A stretch of DNA of 64,000 bases from Mytilus californianus (taxonomy: Eukaryota > Mollusca > Bivalvia > Mytilida > Mytilidae). Shown here in pieces: positions 36,151-48,194 of the stretch. Both the position numbers and the translations under genes were made by a program. How positions within the stretch are numbered: the first letter of the stretch is position 1; the number at the start of each line of letters is the position of its first letter. The stretch spans positions 124,001-188,000 of the forward strand of contig NW_026262648.1 of assembly GCF_021869535.1 (NCBI RefSeq), written 5' to 3'. The notes beneath the pieces are model-generated. The model searched no databases. It was not told where the DNA came from and saw only the letters and a list, made by a program, of their open reading frames with translations.

Positions 36151-36970
36151 TTTAACATGTTTAAATAATAATAAAATTTTACCAATAAAAAAAACACTGT
36201 AATTAGATCTTTGAAAATTGTTTTTATTGGTATTAATATTGATTTTGTTATCAGAAATTAAAAGCAAACTAAATATTATTCTTATATTCATATACACATT
36301 CCTGGATCTACAATCTGTCGATACATGTATCTTAGCATTGCACAAAGTCATGTTTTTCTCTGACTGTTTATGACGTCTTTATACTAAATCCATTGGATAT
36401 TGAATGTGTACTAATTGATAGTTTAGTCTTAGATGTATCATTTTTTTTATTAGTTGTTAGTGGTTTTGAACTAGCTGTTAGTAACTGCTAGTATCCTCAT
36501 ATCTGTACTTAGTGTATTTTTGTTGTTGGGATATAAAAATACCCGGCCACGTCCACTCAGTGTTTTTGTTTGATGTTTTTCTATTTGCATCCATCAGATG
36601 AGTTAAGCCTTTTTCAACTGATTTTTATAGTTCGTTCTTATGTTGTACTGTTACACCACTGTCCCAGGTTAGGGGAGGGTTGGGATACCACTAAAATGTT
36701 TAACTCCGCCATATTTGTATGTATGTGCCTGTCCCTTGTAAGGAACCTGTAATTCAGTGGTTGTCGAATTTGTTACATTAATTAGGCCGTTGGTGTTTTC
36801 GTGTGAACTGTTTTACATTTGTGATTTTGGGACCTTTTATCGCTGAATATGTGATATGGGCTTTGCGCATTGTTGAAGGTCGTACCGTGACCTATAGCTG
36901 TAAATTTCTGTGTCATTTGGTCCCTTGTAAAGAGTTGTCGTGTACCACATCTTCTTTTTATATGATTGAT
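36151..36970 (+). mobile_element. retroelement 3' tail (family B2)
   Basis: Directly continues the coding remnant: gtcgatacatgtat, gcattgcacaaagtc, ttagttgttagtggttttg, acccggccacgtccactc, gatgagttaagcctttttca, ctgaatatgtgatatgggct, ending gtcgtgtaccacatcttctt. The same order follows the coding remnant at 59.3-60.04 kb. No poly(A) tail. Confidence 0.7.
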
Positions 36971-37029
36971 ATCTATCTTATTCAACAGTGGGAAAGCCAT
37001 GCATATATACGAGCAAACTAATAAAGTCT

Positions 37030-37440
37030 ATGACATTGTTTACTGATTTTTTTTTTCATGTAAAACATGACACATTGTGGTATTTCAAACTTTAAAAATG
37101 TATAAAAATAAAGTTACAATTTTGAGGCAAAAATGATACATGGTACACATCAGGTATATACAATTAATATATGTTGTTGATAAATAAAATAATGTGTTTG
37201 TACTTAAAAACAACTTGATTTCTAATTTTATTTTTCCGGTGAGTACTCGGAGATTGTAGACCTATTGGCAACAACTAAATACACATATATAATTTGACAT
37301 GTTCAAACAGACATTCAATATATGTAGTTGATGTTTTTCTGAAATTCCGCAGCGGTACACTTCTTTTAATTTTATTATTCATCCCTTTTTTTTAAACTTT
37401 GTACCCACATTGTATCATAGATCAAATTTATTCGTTCAGT
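37030..37440. other. AT-rich intergenic stretch
   Basis: Nothing recognisable on either strand. Confidence 0.3.
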
Positions 37441-37449
37441 GTACGTTCA

Positions 37450-37885
37450 TTTGTGTTACTACGTCTTTTGATTGAGTTAAGCCATTGCAATTGATATTTT
37501 ATAGTGTGTCTTTCTATGTTGTGATGTTACTCTATTGTTTAAGATAAGGGTGTAGGTTTAGTACCATTAAAACGTTTAAACCCACTGCAATTGTTTGCAC
37601 CTGTCCCTAGTCAAGAATCTGATGTTCAGTAGTTGTTTGTTGATGTGGTTCATAAGTGTTTCTCGTTTCTTTTTCTTTTTTTGTATAGATTAGACCGTTG
37701 GTTTTCCCGTTTGAATGGTTTTACACTAGTAATTTTTGGGGCCCTTTATAGCTTGCTATTCGGTGTGAGCCAAGGCTTCGTGTTGAAGACCGTACATTGA
37801 CTTATAATGGTTTACTTTTATAAATTTTGACTTGGATGGAGAGTTGTCTCATTGGCACTCATACCACATCTTCCTATATCTATGT
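37450..37885 (+). repeat. family B1 repeat copy
   Basis: ttgagttaagccattgcaat .. tgtctttctatgttgtgatg .. gtttgcacctgtccctagtc .. gtgagccaaggcttcgtg .. gagttgtctcattggcactc. Related to B2 only at the 3' end. The best-preserved B1 copy on the + strand. Confidence 0.75.
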
Positions 37886-38229
37886 AATCTGGTCCGCAAA
37901 CATAGACATCGTTCTTTGCAAAAAAAGTCCCTCCTGTGGACAATGTATTAGTTGCAATTTTTTTCATACCCCTTCCAAATGTAAAACCCGTTTAACATAA
38001 CATTGTCCATATTTTGAGTTAGAGCTGATGAAGTTTTCTATAATTTTGATATAATTTGTCCTAAAATCAGTACATCACACTGTTAAAATATTATTGAGAA
38101 AGCGCAGGTGGTATTTGTTTAATTTTCATTTATTGTCTTGAAGAAATGCACAACGGAATATCTGTGTTATCAGGCCGTCTATGATCATTTATATCTGGTA
38201 ATAAATAAACACCGCATATCATAATTTTC

Positions 38230-38420
38230 CTGCGTCCAATGCTTTTAACTAGATTTACCTTCATCAGGAATTGGCAAAGTCGAATATTTAAAAGCTAAGG
38301 ATGTACAAGAACCAAAACTGTTAAAGAGCTATCCTACCAAAAAAAAAAACCAAATCTATCTAAGGTAAACTTTGCCTGATCGAGTTAAAATCTTAGGTAT
38401 ACGTAGTTTCTAACAATTTA
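38230..38420 (-). repeat. diverged family C fragment
   Basis: ttcctgcgtccaatgctttt .. ttcatcaggaattggcaaag .. aactttgcctgatcgagttaaaatctta .. tttctaac is a weak match to 32640-32900. The surrounding 37890-39180 has no gene; 38868-38930 holds a short G/C-rich foldback around ttataaggggggagggggtc. Confidence 0.4.
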
Positions 38421-39184
38421 ACAATGAAGAAAAATATATAGAAAAAAAATGAAAATATTAAATAAAACGAAGACCAGTAATTCAACATTAATTAAATTTG
38501 GTCCAGCAGTCTCAGAAGAAAAGACGTTTTGTAAGATATTAATCAAAAACGCAAAAATGATAAAATCGTTATAATAGGACAATAACTCCAATAATGAAGT
38601 CGGACGATTTTGGCCTTGTTGACTTTTTGTACATCTTGTCTTTCTTATCATTTTTCCTTCGTATCTCTATTTATAATGATTTTCCAAAACAAATTCCAAA
38701 AGGAAATAAATTGCTATCATTTGACATTTAAGAAAAATAACTCCTATAAGAAGGCGTTTGACAGTTTTGGCGTAAATAGAAAGCAGGTTGTTCTGATCAG
38801 TGTAAACATTTCTGCTTTGAGAGATTTTCTATACTCATAATAGTTTGAAGATAGTAGACACAACTTGCATCCCCCGACCCTTATGTTATATTTTTATAAG
38901 GGGGGAGGGGGTCAAGGGGTTTAACTGTTATGCTGTTTTGGGGCAATTTAATTCTTTGTTATCTGTTATTCTGAAAATATATTTGCTGTTAGCTTATTGT
39001 CTTATTCCTTGTTAGCTGCTATTAGTTTTTTGTTATCTGTTATCGTGAGAATGTATTTGCTGTTAACTGTTATTGAAAATTGGAATGTTGGCATTTTGAC
39101 AGCCAATCTTCGGTAGAAATTGAATTGGGATCTTTCCACTAGTAACATGGTGGTCCCGTATTCGGAGAAGGATTCAATTAACAT

Positions 39185-39372
39185 ATAGACATTTGAATGG
39201 GTTTACAGTACACTAGTCATTTTTGGGGCCCTTTATGGCTTGCTGTTCGGTGTTGGCCAAGGCTCCGTGTTGAAGACCGTACTTTGACCTATATTAATGG
39301 TTTACTTTAACAAATTGTGACTTGGACGGAGAGTTGTCTCATTGGCACTCATACCACATCTTCTTATATTTA
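39185..39372 (+). repeat. family B1 repeat, 3' part only
   Basis: tttgaatgggtttacagtac .. ggggccctttatggcttgct .. gttgtctcattggcactcat: the last 190 bp of B1, truncated at its 5' side. Confidence 0.75.
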
Positions 39373-39732
39373 ATCACAGATCATCACATAAACATTTTAA
39401 TATTAGTTGGGTCCAGGACCATTACAGTATATATTATTATTATCCTTTGTAATAAATTCCTTTTTCTAAGAACATGTATTTAGAATTATCTTGATTTTTA
39501 CGTATAGGGATAACGATCCTTGTTTCCCTGTATGTGCATATTAAATTCGAACAATTCTTTTAAAATATTACAAAAATTCGTAAGGGTTCCGCGGAACCCA
39601 GTACTAGTGTCTCGCCTACTTTTGATGTTAGTTGCAGGTTCAACAAAATAGGTAAAAAGTTATTAAATATATGGGGAATATGTCCATGGGACACAGATGA
39701 TGCCCCCGCTTGCATGTCATATACAGTTATAA

Positions 39733-40189
39733 AGGAACATAACTGAAGAACAGTAAAAGTGACCCTAACCAAATTTGTACTTGATCTGAGTTTTGTGGTA
39801 ATACGTATTGTGTATAAGTTTCATAAAATTGGTTGATGCAAACTTAATTTACTCGGAGAACGGAAACGAAAAATTCAGCAATTTTTCCATTTGTAAAGAG
39901 GCATAACCCTAGAAAATTTAGTGACAACCCCAAAATTCAAACTTGATCTGTATTTTGACGTAATAAGCATTGTGTATAAGTGTCATTGCATTTGGTTGAG
40001 GCAAACTAAAGTTAGAGAACGGAAACTAAAAAATTCAGCATTTTTTTCATTTGTAAAAGGGCATAACTCTAGAACGGTTTAAGTGACGCCCCCAAAATTC
40101 AAACTTGATCCGTGTTTTGTGGTAATAAGCATTGTGTATAAGTTTCATAACATTTGGTTGAGGCAAACTGAAGTTAGAGAACGGAAACC
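39733..40189. repeat. three tandem ~160-bp repeats
   Basis: Units begin at about 39733, 39899 and 40059. Each contains gcataac.ct.., caaacttgatctgt/caaacttgatccgt, taataagcattgtgtataag and agagaacggaaac. After the third unit the sequence runs into atacggacggacgtatgtacagacggaca and ccctccgcaacggcgggg. Noncoding. Confidence 0.75.
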
Positions 40190-40259
40190 AGCTTTGGGAC
40201 ATACGGACGGACGTATGTACAGACGGACAAGGGTAAAACTTAATGCCCCCTCCGCAACG

Positions 40260-41095
40260 GCGGGGACATACAAATTTCCTCTAGATACTATCTTTTGATT
40301 GTAAGAAGCTTCTGTCCAAGTTTGGTAAAAATCCAGGATGGTTTATGAATCTAATTAATGTTTTAAAAACTTTAACTGCAGACTTTATGGAATGTTAACT
40401 GAAAGAAAAACTTATTAAAGTCAATTTATACAATCATGTTATAAGTAAAATATGGAAATACAAGAAATAAATTTTTACAAATTTTCCTTCTAGATACAAG
40501 CTTTTGATCATAAACAAGCTTTGGTCCAAGATTGGTAAAAATCCAGGATAGTTTAAGAAAGTTATTAAAATTTCAAAAACTTTAACCACAGAGTGAATAT
40601 TTGTGGACGCCGCCGACAATGACGCCGACGGAATGTAGGATCTCTATGTCTCGCTTTTTCGACTAAAGTCGAAGGCTCGACAAAAATCAAAAGGTAGCTC
40701 ATGTCGATAGAAATAAACAATTCACCAAAGTTTCTTGCAAATTGGTGAAACTGTTTTTGAGTTATTGTCCGAAAACTATTTTTTTTAAATTTATCCACAG
40801 AGTAAATGTAATGTAAACTGGCAGAAAAACTAAGTCCATTTATAAGTAAAATACGGATAAATAGGATTATTTTTTTTTACAAAATTAACTTCTGGATACT
40901 ATTTTATGATCATAAACAAGCTTCTGTCCAAGTTTGGCAGAAATCCAGGATATTTTAAGAAAGTTATTCAAATTTTAAAAACATTAACCACAGAGTGAAT
41001 ATTTGTGGATGCCCCTGACGACGACGCCGCCGTCGGAATGTGTGATCACTTTATATGTCGTTTGCGACAAAAGTCGCAGACTCGACAAAATAGAA
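40260..41095. repeat. local repeats of a ~230-bp segment with CG-rich ends
   Basis: Copies start at about 40268, 40486 and 40888. Shared: tctagata.., ttttgatcataaacaagctt, tggtaaaaatccaggat and a ttaaccacagagtgaatatttgtgga block ending in gccgacg-type CG runs and cgactaaagtcga/cgacaaaagtcgc palindromes. The second copy is followed by further sequence, not by the third copy directly. Confidence 0.65.
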
Positions 41096-41099
41096 AACA

Positions 41100-42860
41100 T
41101 ATGGCCAGGGATACCTGATGAGGATGGCATTTAAGTCCTAGTTCCATACGACCAGTTAACCTAAACACCTTTTATATAATAAGGAACACAGACTCAGCTC
41201 TGTGATTCTTTTCTAAGAATACACTCACTATTTAAATTACAAGCATGTGTGAGCTTCATTAAAAGTACAAAAATAAATGCTGAGAAAAGTATTCCATAAC
41301 AAAAAATATCATACATTGAGTAAACCAATTCTATATATATAACTCTAAAAACATGTTCATAGAAAATGGAATTCATTACAAAGGATTATAATAAGATATA
41401 TACTGGATTTGTCCTGGACCCGACTGATTTTAATTTTTCAATTACTGTTATCTGTGTTTTTATCCCTTTTCAATTCCTTGTCATCAGTTATAAGCCAAAT
41501 CAATTTGCTGTTTTGCTGTTATTGGAACTCCCTTGCCCCCCCTTCCCCCCCTTCGTTGGTGTATCTTGCTAGGAAATTAATTAAAATCTATTAATGTATT
41601 TTTTTATCGTGAAACGGTAGATTTTCTGTATTGTTTTTGCACCATAAAATCATAATGGCTGTCTTTTGAACGTGTGTTATAGGTCCGCCCCGCTTCGAAG
41701 TACAACAATTTAAGATTTTCCTATTAGAATCGACATAATTCTATCATGTCATGCTCTATGTTTATTTCAACTTGGATGATTTACTTATCAAGATTTATTA
41801 AGGAAATAAATCTTTCATGTCATTCTCTACATGTCATTCTATATGCCCATTCTAACATGGGTATGCATTATTGTTATCAGTATCTTTATACCGAGCGTTG
41901 GCAAATTAGATCTTCTTTTCTAAATCATGTGTCACTTTTTAACAAATTCTACTAAACTGTACCACAATCTTTACAAAGAAAATTAATTTTAAACAGCATA
42001 TTATTCTTCACGTTCTATAAATGAAAAGATATTTTCTCAAAATTGGTAATTATACTAATTTTATTATTTTTTGTCATCTGTAATCTATTCATATACACAA
42101 TAGATTTTTATACACCATCTATATATCAATTTGCATTGAAAGATATTCCTTTAAGTGTATTAATTTATCTAGTTTTTTTTGTCACAAACCATATCAGATG
42201 GCAGGAACATATTGAACTGAACTGAATGTGTCTCTTCCCTTATACAATTCAATTTTATTCAATTCAACAGTATTAATGTATACGTTACAGGTTTTAACTG
42301 TATCCTTCAATAGATATAGTGTACACTGTTCCTTTCAATGAGTTTTACTATCTTCATCTCGCAGAGCTTTTCAAATTGTACATGTTGTATGTGAACATAA
42401 ACGGGATCATTTTTTTTATTTGATTGATACACGTTTAAGAATATTATGAATGCCAAGGAAGAAATGAAGGGAATATAGCTATTTGAAGGTGTTCAGGGAA
42501 ACAGTGGAAACCGTATTATTTTACAGTTATTAAACTGTATAGTTTTGTTTGCAAAACAGCAGTGTTTTAAAATGCCAAATACAAGCGTAGTATCAAGTAT
42601 TTTATCTGTGGATATCTGTTAGATTGATTAATGAATTTTATAGACTCGACGCGATCTAAAGTTAGTCATGTTATACAAATGAAAATTTTGTTAAATTTTT
42701 CAATCCTTATAGAATTGTAAAAAAATATCCACTTCCCAAATATAAGTACCATCAAATCTTGATACGTGTTTGATCGGCTACACAATAGACTAATATTTAA
42801 AAAAAAGCTTCCAGGAAATTGAAAGTTCGTTAGTTTTGACTATGCTGATGAATGTCTCCC
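41100..42860. other. intergenic stretch
   Basis: Several short frames on both strands, none with splice context or protein-like composition. I see no repeat family here. It lies downstream of the HSPA12-like exon and should contain its 3' UTR. Confidence 0.35.
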
Positions 42861-42865
42861 ACAAC

Positions 42866-43920
42866 TTAGATAAGGTCTAATGCAGTTTCACATTCCGCTC
42901 CAGATTGCATCTCATATCCGGTGACCTTAAGTTCTGTGTGACCAAATACAAATTCGACATCCAGATCACGAAAATATCTTGACGGATTAGGTATAGCTAA
43001 GCGTAACGTTGCAATATGTGTACAACTGTCTTCATCTGTGTATTTTGGAGATTGTTGTATGGTTTGAAAGACTGGGAAGGATACGAAGCTCTGGAACTCT
43101 CTTACAGTGGAAAATTCTTTCCTAATCTTTGATCCTAACTTTACTTCTGAATCACTCCTAACGAAAATGTCAAAAGCATCAATACATCTTGAGATTCCAT
43201 GAGTGTCAACTTGTCGTGCAGGTTCATGGATTACTGAAATGAAACGGGGTCTATATTGGACACCATATGTGTACCTGGCAATTCGCGATACAATCTGCTC
43301 GGGTCTATGACCAAACAGCACTGCCCCCTTTAACACTGCTAATCCAGCTTCTTCCGGTACTATCACTCTCATTTTTGGAAACTTTGCTTTTATTTCATCT
43401 TGGATTATCTTACAGTCAGAAAATCCACCGACTAATAGAATCACTGATACAAAACCTGCATTTTTATCATTCAATGCCTCGTCGATTCGCTGTATTATTT
43501 TTTGAGATGCTTCTTTAAATAGATTTTTTATTAAATCTGTTTCAATTCTTAGTTTGTCATATCGTACTTTCATTCTATCTTTGTATGGCGAAGCTTCGAT
43601 AACAGCTGCAAAGTCTTCATGCAAATGCGTTTTACAAATATCATCGAGAATTGCTCTAGGGATTGCCATAGTAACCTTATCCTGATTTGTTTTATCAACG
43701 GTTCTTTTGATAGCTTCAAGTTCTCTAAAAATATCTAAATGCGCAGATGGGTCTTCTCGTTTCATAATATTCAAGAGAGGGGCTCCTAGAAGTTTGATGA
43801 AGATCTGGTAGAACGAGTTGTCTACTGAAATACCACCACAATCTCCTCCTGAAGCTCTACAAATTTCCTTCAGGTTACCTTTGCTTAATTTCTGATGAAT
43901 TGTGATGTCAGCCGTTCCAC
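42866..43920 (-). CDS. HSPA12-like Hsp70-family ATPase, C-terminal exon
   Basis: Acceptor tataacttcattttag|GTGG at 43921, entering in phase 1 inside the second phosphate-binding motif (G|GTADITIHQ), and running 351 codons to TAA at 42866. Visible landmarks: GGTADITIHQ, ASGGDCGGISVD (HSPA12 proteins usually have Trp where this has Cys, from memory), ILLVGGFSDCKIIQDEIKAKFP split as adenosine-binding region, and EEAGLAVLKGAVLFGHRPEQ, then YTYGV near the C-terminal part. This is the nucleotide-binding half plus the short C-terminus typical of HSPA12, without a canonical peptide-binding domain. The N-terminal DFGT motif and first phosphate loop must be on upstream exons, which I did not find in 44-64 kb. 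It could be a long-intron gene or a 5'-truncated copy; the exon itself has no break. HSPA12 genes are strongly expanded in bivalves. Confidence 0.85.
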
Positions 43921-43999
43921 CTAAAATGAAGTTATATATGATTGTAATGTGATGCTCTTCGAACGGTTCAAATGATGTCATTCAACGTTCAATAGACAA

Positions 44000-44090
44000 C
44001 CAACAATATTAAAAAAAAACATAAACAATTAAAGACTGACCAACACCAACCCCGCCAAAAACCGGGGTGATGAAGGGTTAGTAATTATAC
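44000..44090 (-). repeat. family A fragment upstream of the HSPA12-like exon
   Basis: aacaattaaagactgaccaac followed by accccgccaaaaaccggggtga matches the middle of family A. It lies in what should be the intron upstream of the exon. Confidence 0.55.
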
Positions 44091-44494
44091 AAACAGAAAC
44101 GAAGTAAGACAAAAATATTTGTGATTTTCATATACAAATACTTGTTGAAAGCAAAACACCAATCTTCTTGATTGACGGTGCTTTTTTGATGTAACAAGCA
44201 CCAAATTCGTTTCCGACACACATAATAAACACATTTTCATAATTGTGTGCTATTATTACTTGTAATTGGAAAAAAAAATTGCCACTAATTCACTTATTAC
44301 GTCTTTTTCTTCAAAATTCATGATGTGTTCAATTACGGAAAAAGCACATATTTTTCTTCGATCCCAAAGAATTACCGTCTTTGTTTTATTCACATAACTT
44401 TATTGCAGAAAGAAAAGCCTGACAGGTCAAAATGCAAACATAATATACACAAGTGACAAGAAAAATACAATACATGAAAAAAGTATTAACTAAG

Positions 44495-44960
44495 TCAAGT
44501 TAATATCAAAAATATATATACAAGTATATAAACAAGTATCAATTGAAAACAACGTTCAAACCTATGATTGCGTTGGATAAAGACCGCAATTTTTATACGT
44601 GTGCATGTAAAACATATTTCAACAAACAACATTTTCCAAAAGACCAAAAAAGTGAAAAAGTATATTTTAACAAAACGCATTTGACTAACAGGTTGAACAA
44701 CTGATGTTCTTAAACCCTGCTGACTGCCATTGACGATTGCCAAATAAATATTGATCACAAGATGTAACAAAATGGATTTTTATATTAATATAATACAAAA
44801 CAGAAAACAATAAACTTGTGGCAAAGATGGTAAACCACATACATGAGGTGAACAATTTTTTTTTACACCATATCCGAATTTCGACAATAAATGTCTCTTC
44901 AGTGATGTTTTTTGATCGAAACAGTATTTGGAAGGCCATATGATTTACCTCAATTTAGGA
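44495..44960 (-). repeat. family D dispersed repeat, inverted copy
   Basis: Inverse of 62860-63260. Shared landmarks: atcactgaagagacatttat, tgtcgaaattcggatatggt, gccaatggcagtcagcaggg (both copies, one base different), gtttaagaacatcagttgtt and gttttgttaaaatatacttt. The protein-like string LFGNRQWQSAGFKNISC appears in one frame of both copies because the DNA is repeated, not because a gene is conserved. Confidence 0.75.
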
Positions 44961-45018
44961 TAGACTCTTGAATTTTAAAGAGTCGAAATAGGATGAACGG
45001 ATTTACACTTATTCAAAT

Positions 45019-46420
45019 TCTGAAATACAATTAATTTGCATATATAGTTTTTTTTTTTAAATAGAAGAAGTAAAATATGAGACCTAGTCTTTCTCGATCT
45101 TATTTATTCAGAAGTTCATTATTATAAACCATTTAAATAACTATCCATTGGTTTAGGCTTTTTGTATATACAAGTATATATATATATAGATAATTGACCA
45201 ATATGGACATTTTTTTGCAATTCAATCAGTTGGAAAGCAAGCCCTTAGAAACGACCGTTTTTGCTACATTTCTTAAGACAACAATGGAACTGATCTTAAA
45301 GCCCGCCATTTTGAAATTGCGTTAATTTCGCAGAAAAATAATTTGGCGGCAATTTGGAAAATTTCTTTTTTCTGGTTCTTACTTGCCATTTGGGTCAGAA
45401 ATAGATTTTTTTCTATCTTTTAAGCATGGGTCTTATTTATATTAAAGAAAATAATACCTAAATTGGTGGTCTTTTAACAATTACGTTAATAAATTATGCG
45501 AAATTGTAATTTGTTCTTCTTTTTTCACAGATAAACAAAGCTTATATATAACAAATTTATATTATAATACGTATCTCAAGTTTAAAAAAAAATCAAGTCT
45601 AACGTTCTGTTACCCCTTAGGAAACCCCATTTGAACTAAATTCCAAAAGAAAGACATTTTTTGACAGTGTAGTTTTTGGTCTTACACATCGATGTCAACA
45701 TGCATCTGAACATTATGTATACACACATTCTTTATAGTGTGTTTGTTTGAAAAAAACAATGGCGAGTTCAGCTGTGAATTTGACTGGATTGATAACTATT
45801 GACGTTAACTAAAACAATAAGGTTAGGAAATGTTATACTGTCTGTGGGTGAGTGTGCACAACCTTAAGATGACTAAAGAAACTCATTCATTGTATATCAT
45901 TTCTTTTGTGATGAAAGAATTTTGCAAAAGTAAATGCAAAAGTCTTGTCCTTTGAACTTAAAACAATTTCTTTCAGACTTGCGTTTTAATCACTCTTATT
46001 CAAAGCATGTTCTAGTGGCGGATCCAGAATTTTTTATAAGTGGGGGCCCACTGGCTGCCTAAGAGGGGCCCGCTCTCGTCACACTTCAGTGATTCCCCAT
46101 ATAACTAACCAATTTTTTTCTCAAAAGGGGGGCCTTGGGCCCCCTAGCCCCCCCCCCCCCTAAATCCGCCTCTGTGTTCATACTTACACGAAGTGTGACT
46201 TACTTATCACTTGTGATCTAAAACTAAAACATAATTGTTGATCTAGCACTCAGCTGAGCAGTGGCATTCAGAACTGCTCTGAAATACTTTTAATATGCAT
46301 TATAGTTTTTTTTCAAATAGAAGAAGTAAAATATGATACATAGTCTTTCTCGTTCTTATTTATTCAGAAGTTCATTATTATAAACCATTTAAATAACTAT
46401 CCATCGGTTTTTGTTTTTTT
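45019..46420. repeat. ~145-bp direct repeats 1.26 kb apart
   Basis: 45019-45168 and 46277-46420 are about 90 percent alike: ctgaaatac.., aatagaagaagtaaaatatga, ttattcagaagttcattatt and aaataactatccat. The interval contains no frame of note, apart from the MITE-like element at 46014-46173. They could be degenerate terminal repeats of a small retroelement or a simple segmental duplication. Confidence 0.65.
46014..46173. mobile_element. small MITE-like element
   Basis: About 160 bp with short inverted ends: agtggcggatcc at the left and aaatccgcctct at the right. The interior is G- and C-rich (gtgggggcccactggctg, gggccttgggccccctagcc and a C-run). This ggcggat-ended, GC-rich element type recurs widely in mussel DNA as I recall it. 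Confidence 0.6.
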
Positions 46421-46429
46421 TATAATTTG

Positions 46430-47540
46430 AGTCCATATTCATTAGAACTTGCATGTAATCAATGAGACAAAATTTATTGTCATATTTAGTTTAATCATAC
46501 AAGGGTTGCAAACCAATTTCTTTTTATTTCAAATTATGAAGAATTTACATTGCGAATACTTTGATTATTATCGCTTTTAAATGTAAATGAAAAAGGTAGG
46601 ATCAGGTATCAATATATTGAAAAGAATTTCTGTTTGTGATAATTTAAACCCTGACTAGGTCCAGTATTTATACATATTTTAGCTACCCCTTTCTCTTTAA
46701 GTAGTAGAAATTTATTTCTATGTTGACATAATTTAGTTACAGCAGTAAACATATTCACCAAAATATAAATATTAAAGTTATATCAAAGCCCTATTTCAGT
46801 TCTGAAATTGTTGTAAAAGTGATAAAATGTGTTTACCTGATTGTTTTACATGTGTCTTTAGTATCAAAATATATTTAGTAAAATTATTTTAATAATATCC
46901 ACTTGTAACTAAAGCAAAGGGTGCTAAATATAATAATAATATATATGATAGTACCAATAAGTTTTTTAAGTTGATTCTCGGCTGACTACTACACTTTGTT
47001 TGAGTGTAGAGTAATACAAAACACCATCTGATTCAACTTGTCAATATTCTGATTTGTCAAATATGGAGAGTTAGCAAGATTCTGCTTAATAACACCTCCT
47101 TAAAATTTAGACAACTGATTTTTCTCCACATCTTAAACGAATTTGACAGCTGTTGATACAAAGTGTATCCTTAGGTATATGCAGCTATTTTGTAAGAAGT
47201 GCAAGATGACAAATGTAAATATACAAATTTTTTAGTCTATAGGAAAACATGAAGATTTCGGTCCCTTTTTGGCAAAATAAAATCACATTGGGTACTTGCT
47301 TCCACATGCTGAATATACTATTTTATTCAAATAGGACTAGCAACATATGAAATAAGCCAGAGAAAACATTTCAACAATAATTTATTTAGCATGTTCAAAA
47401 ACAAAATAATTGAGAATAAGCATATACATATGAACGGTATAACTTTTTATTCGAACTTTTAAATTATGATTAATTTTTGATGAAATTCTTTTTGTCCAAG
47501 TCATCTGTATGAATAACAACTGCATATGTGACACCAAAGT
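46430..47540. other. AT-rich intergenic stretch
   Basis: No gene or repeat family recognised. It leads into the palindrome cluster. Confidence 0.35.
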
Positions 47541-47542
47541 AA

Positions 47543-47991
47543 TGACTGAATTCAGTCATCTTGTCTATTTATATATCAAACATGCACTGGAACTTCCATC
47601 TTAATTAAATGAAATACCTTTGCAATATTCAATGGATAATACGTTTAAAATTAGAGATTGGTAGTAGTTGGGTGTGTGTAATACCCCACACCACAATTAA
47701 ATGCTCTAAGGGGTACAGTTTTGAAAGTAGTACATTGGAAAACTGTTGACTGAATTCAGTCAATTTACAAACATCAAGAATTATATTCTTTTTTCAAAAA
47801 TAGATTTTAGTATAGATAATTTATTCCAAATTGGTTTTAAATACACATATTAATGTTAACAATAATGAAAATCTTGACTGAATTCAGTCACCGGTACCAT
47901 AATTCAAAAGGTACATGGGTTTGTACAGTAGAAATATCTATACAATATACAAAACAAATTTTAAATTTAAGTCTATGACTGAATTCAGTCA
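47543..47991. promoter_or_regulatory. cluster of four perfect 16-bp palindromes
   Basis: TGACTGAATTCAGTCA occurs at 47543-47558, 47747-47762, 47875-47890 and 47976-47991, at centre spacings of 204, 128 and 101 bp. Flanks differ, so this is not a plain tandem duplication. A perfect palindrome of this length repeated four times would suit a dimeric DNA-binding protein, but no factor is known to me for it. It lies just downstream of the OTU/vertnin-like pseudogene. Confidence 0.55.
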
Positions 47992-48194
47992 CATATATTT
48001 ATATATACTAATATCAAAATTCAATAATTGTGTGTAGTAGTTCCTATTTGCAATAAAGTTTGTATGTAATTTAAGCTTCCACTCTTTCGACCTGTCACTC
48101 AGGAATATTACAATTAAACATCCTACAATGTCTTGATAGGATGTATACACCAAAATGAATAAATAAAAACACTAAACTGTAAACAAACAACTAT

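Noticed and set aside
39733..40189. CRISPR-like or protein-coding tandem repeat
   Set aside because: Repeats are long, diverged and contiguous without spacers, in a eukaryotic genome, and no frame stays open through them.
42866..43981. Start codon at 43981 for the HSPA12-like frame
   Set aside because: The sequence before 43920 is a typical pyrimidine/AT acceptor (cattttag), and the family needs about 200 residues before GGTADI.
44685..44939. Conserved protein shared with 62935-63132 (LFGNRQWQSAGFKNISC)
   Set aside because: Both lie in copies of dispersed repeat D; the DNA is conserved in all frames, with stops nearby.
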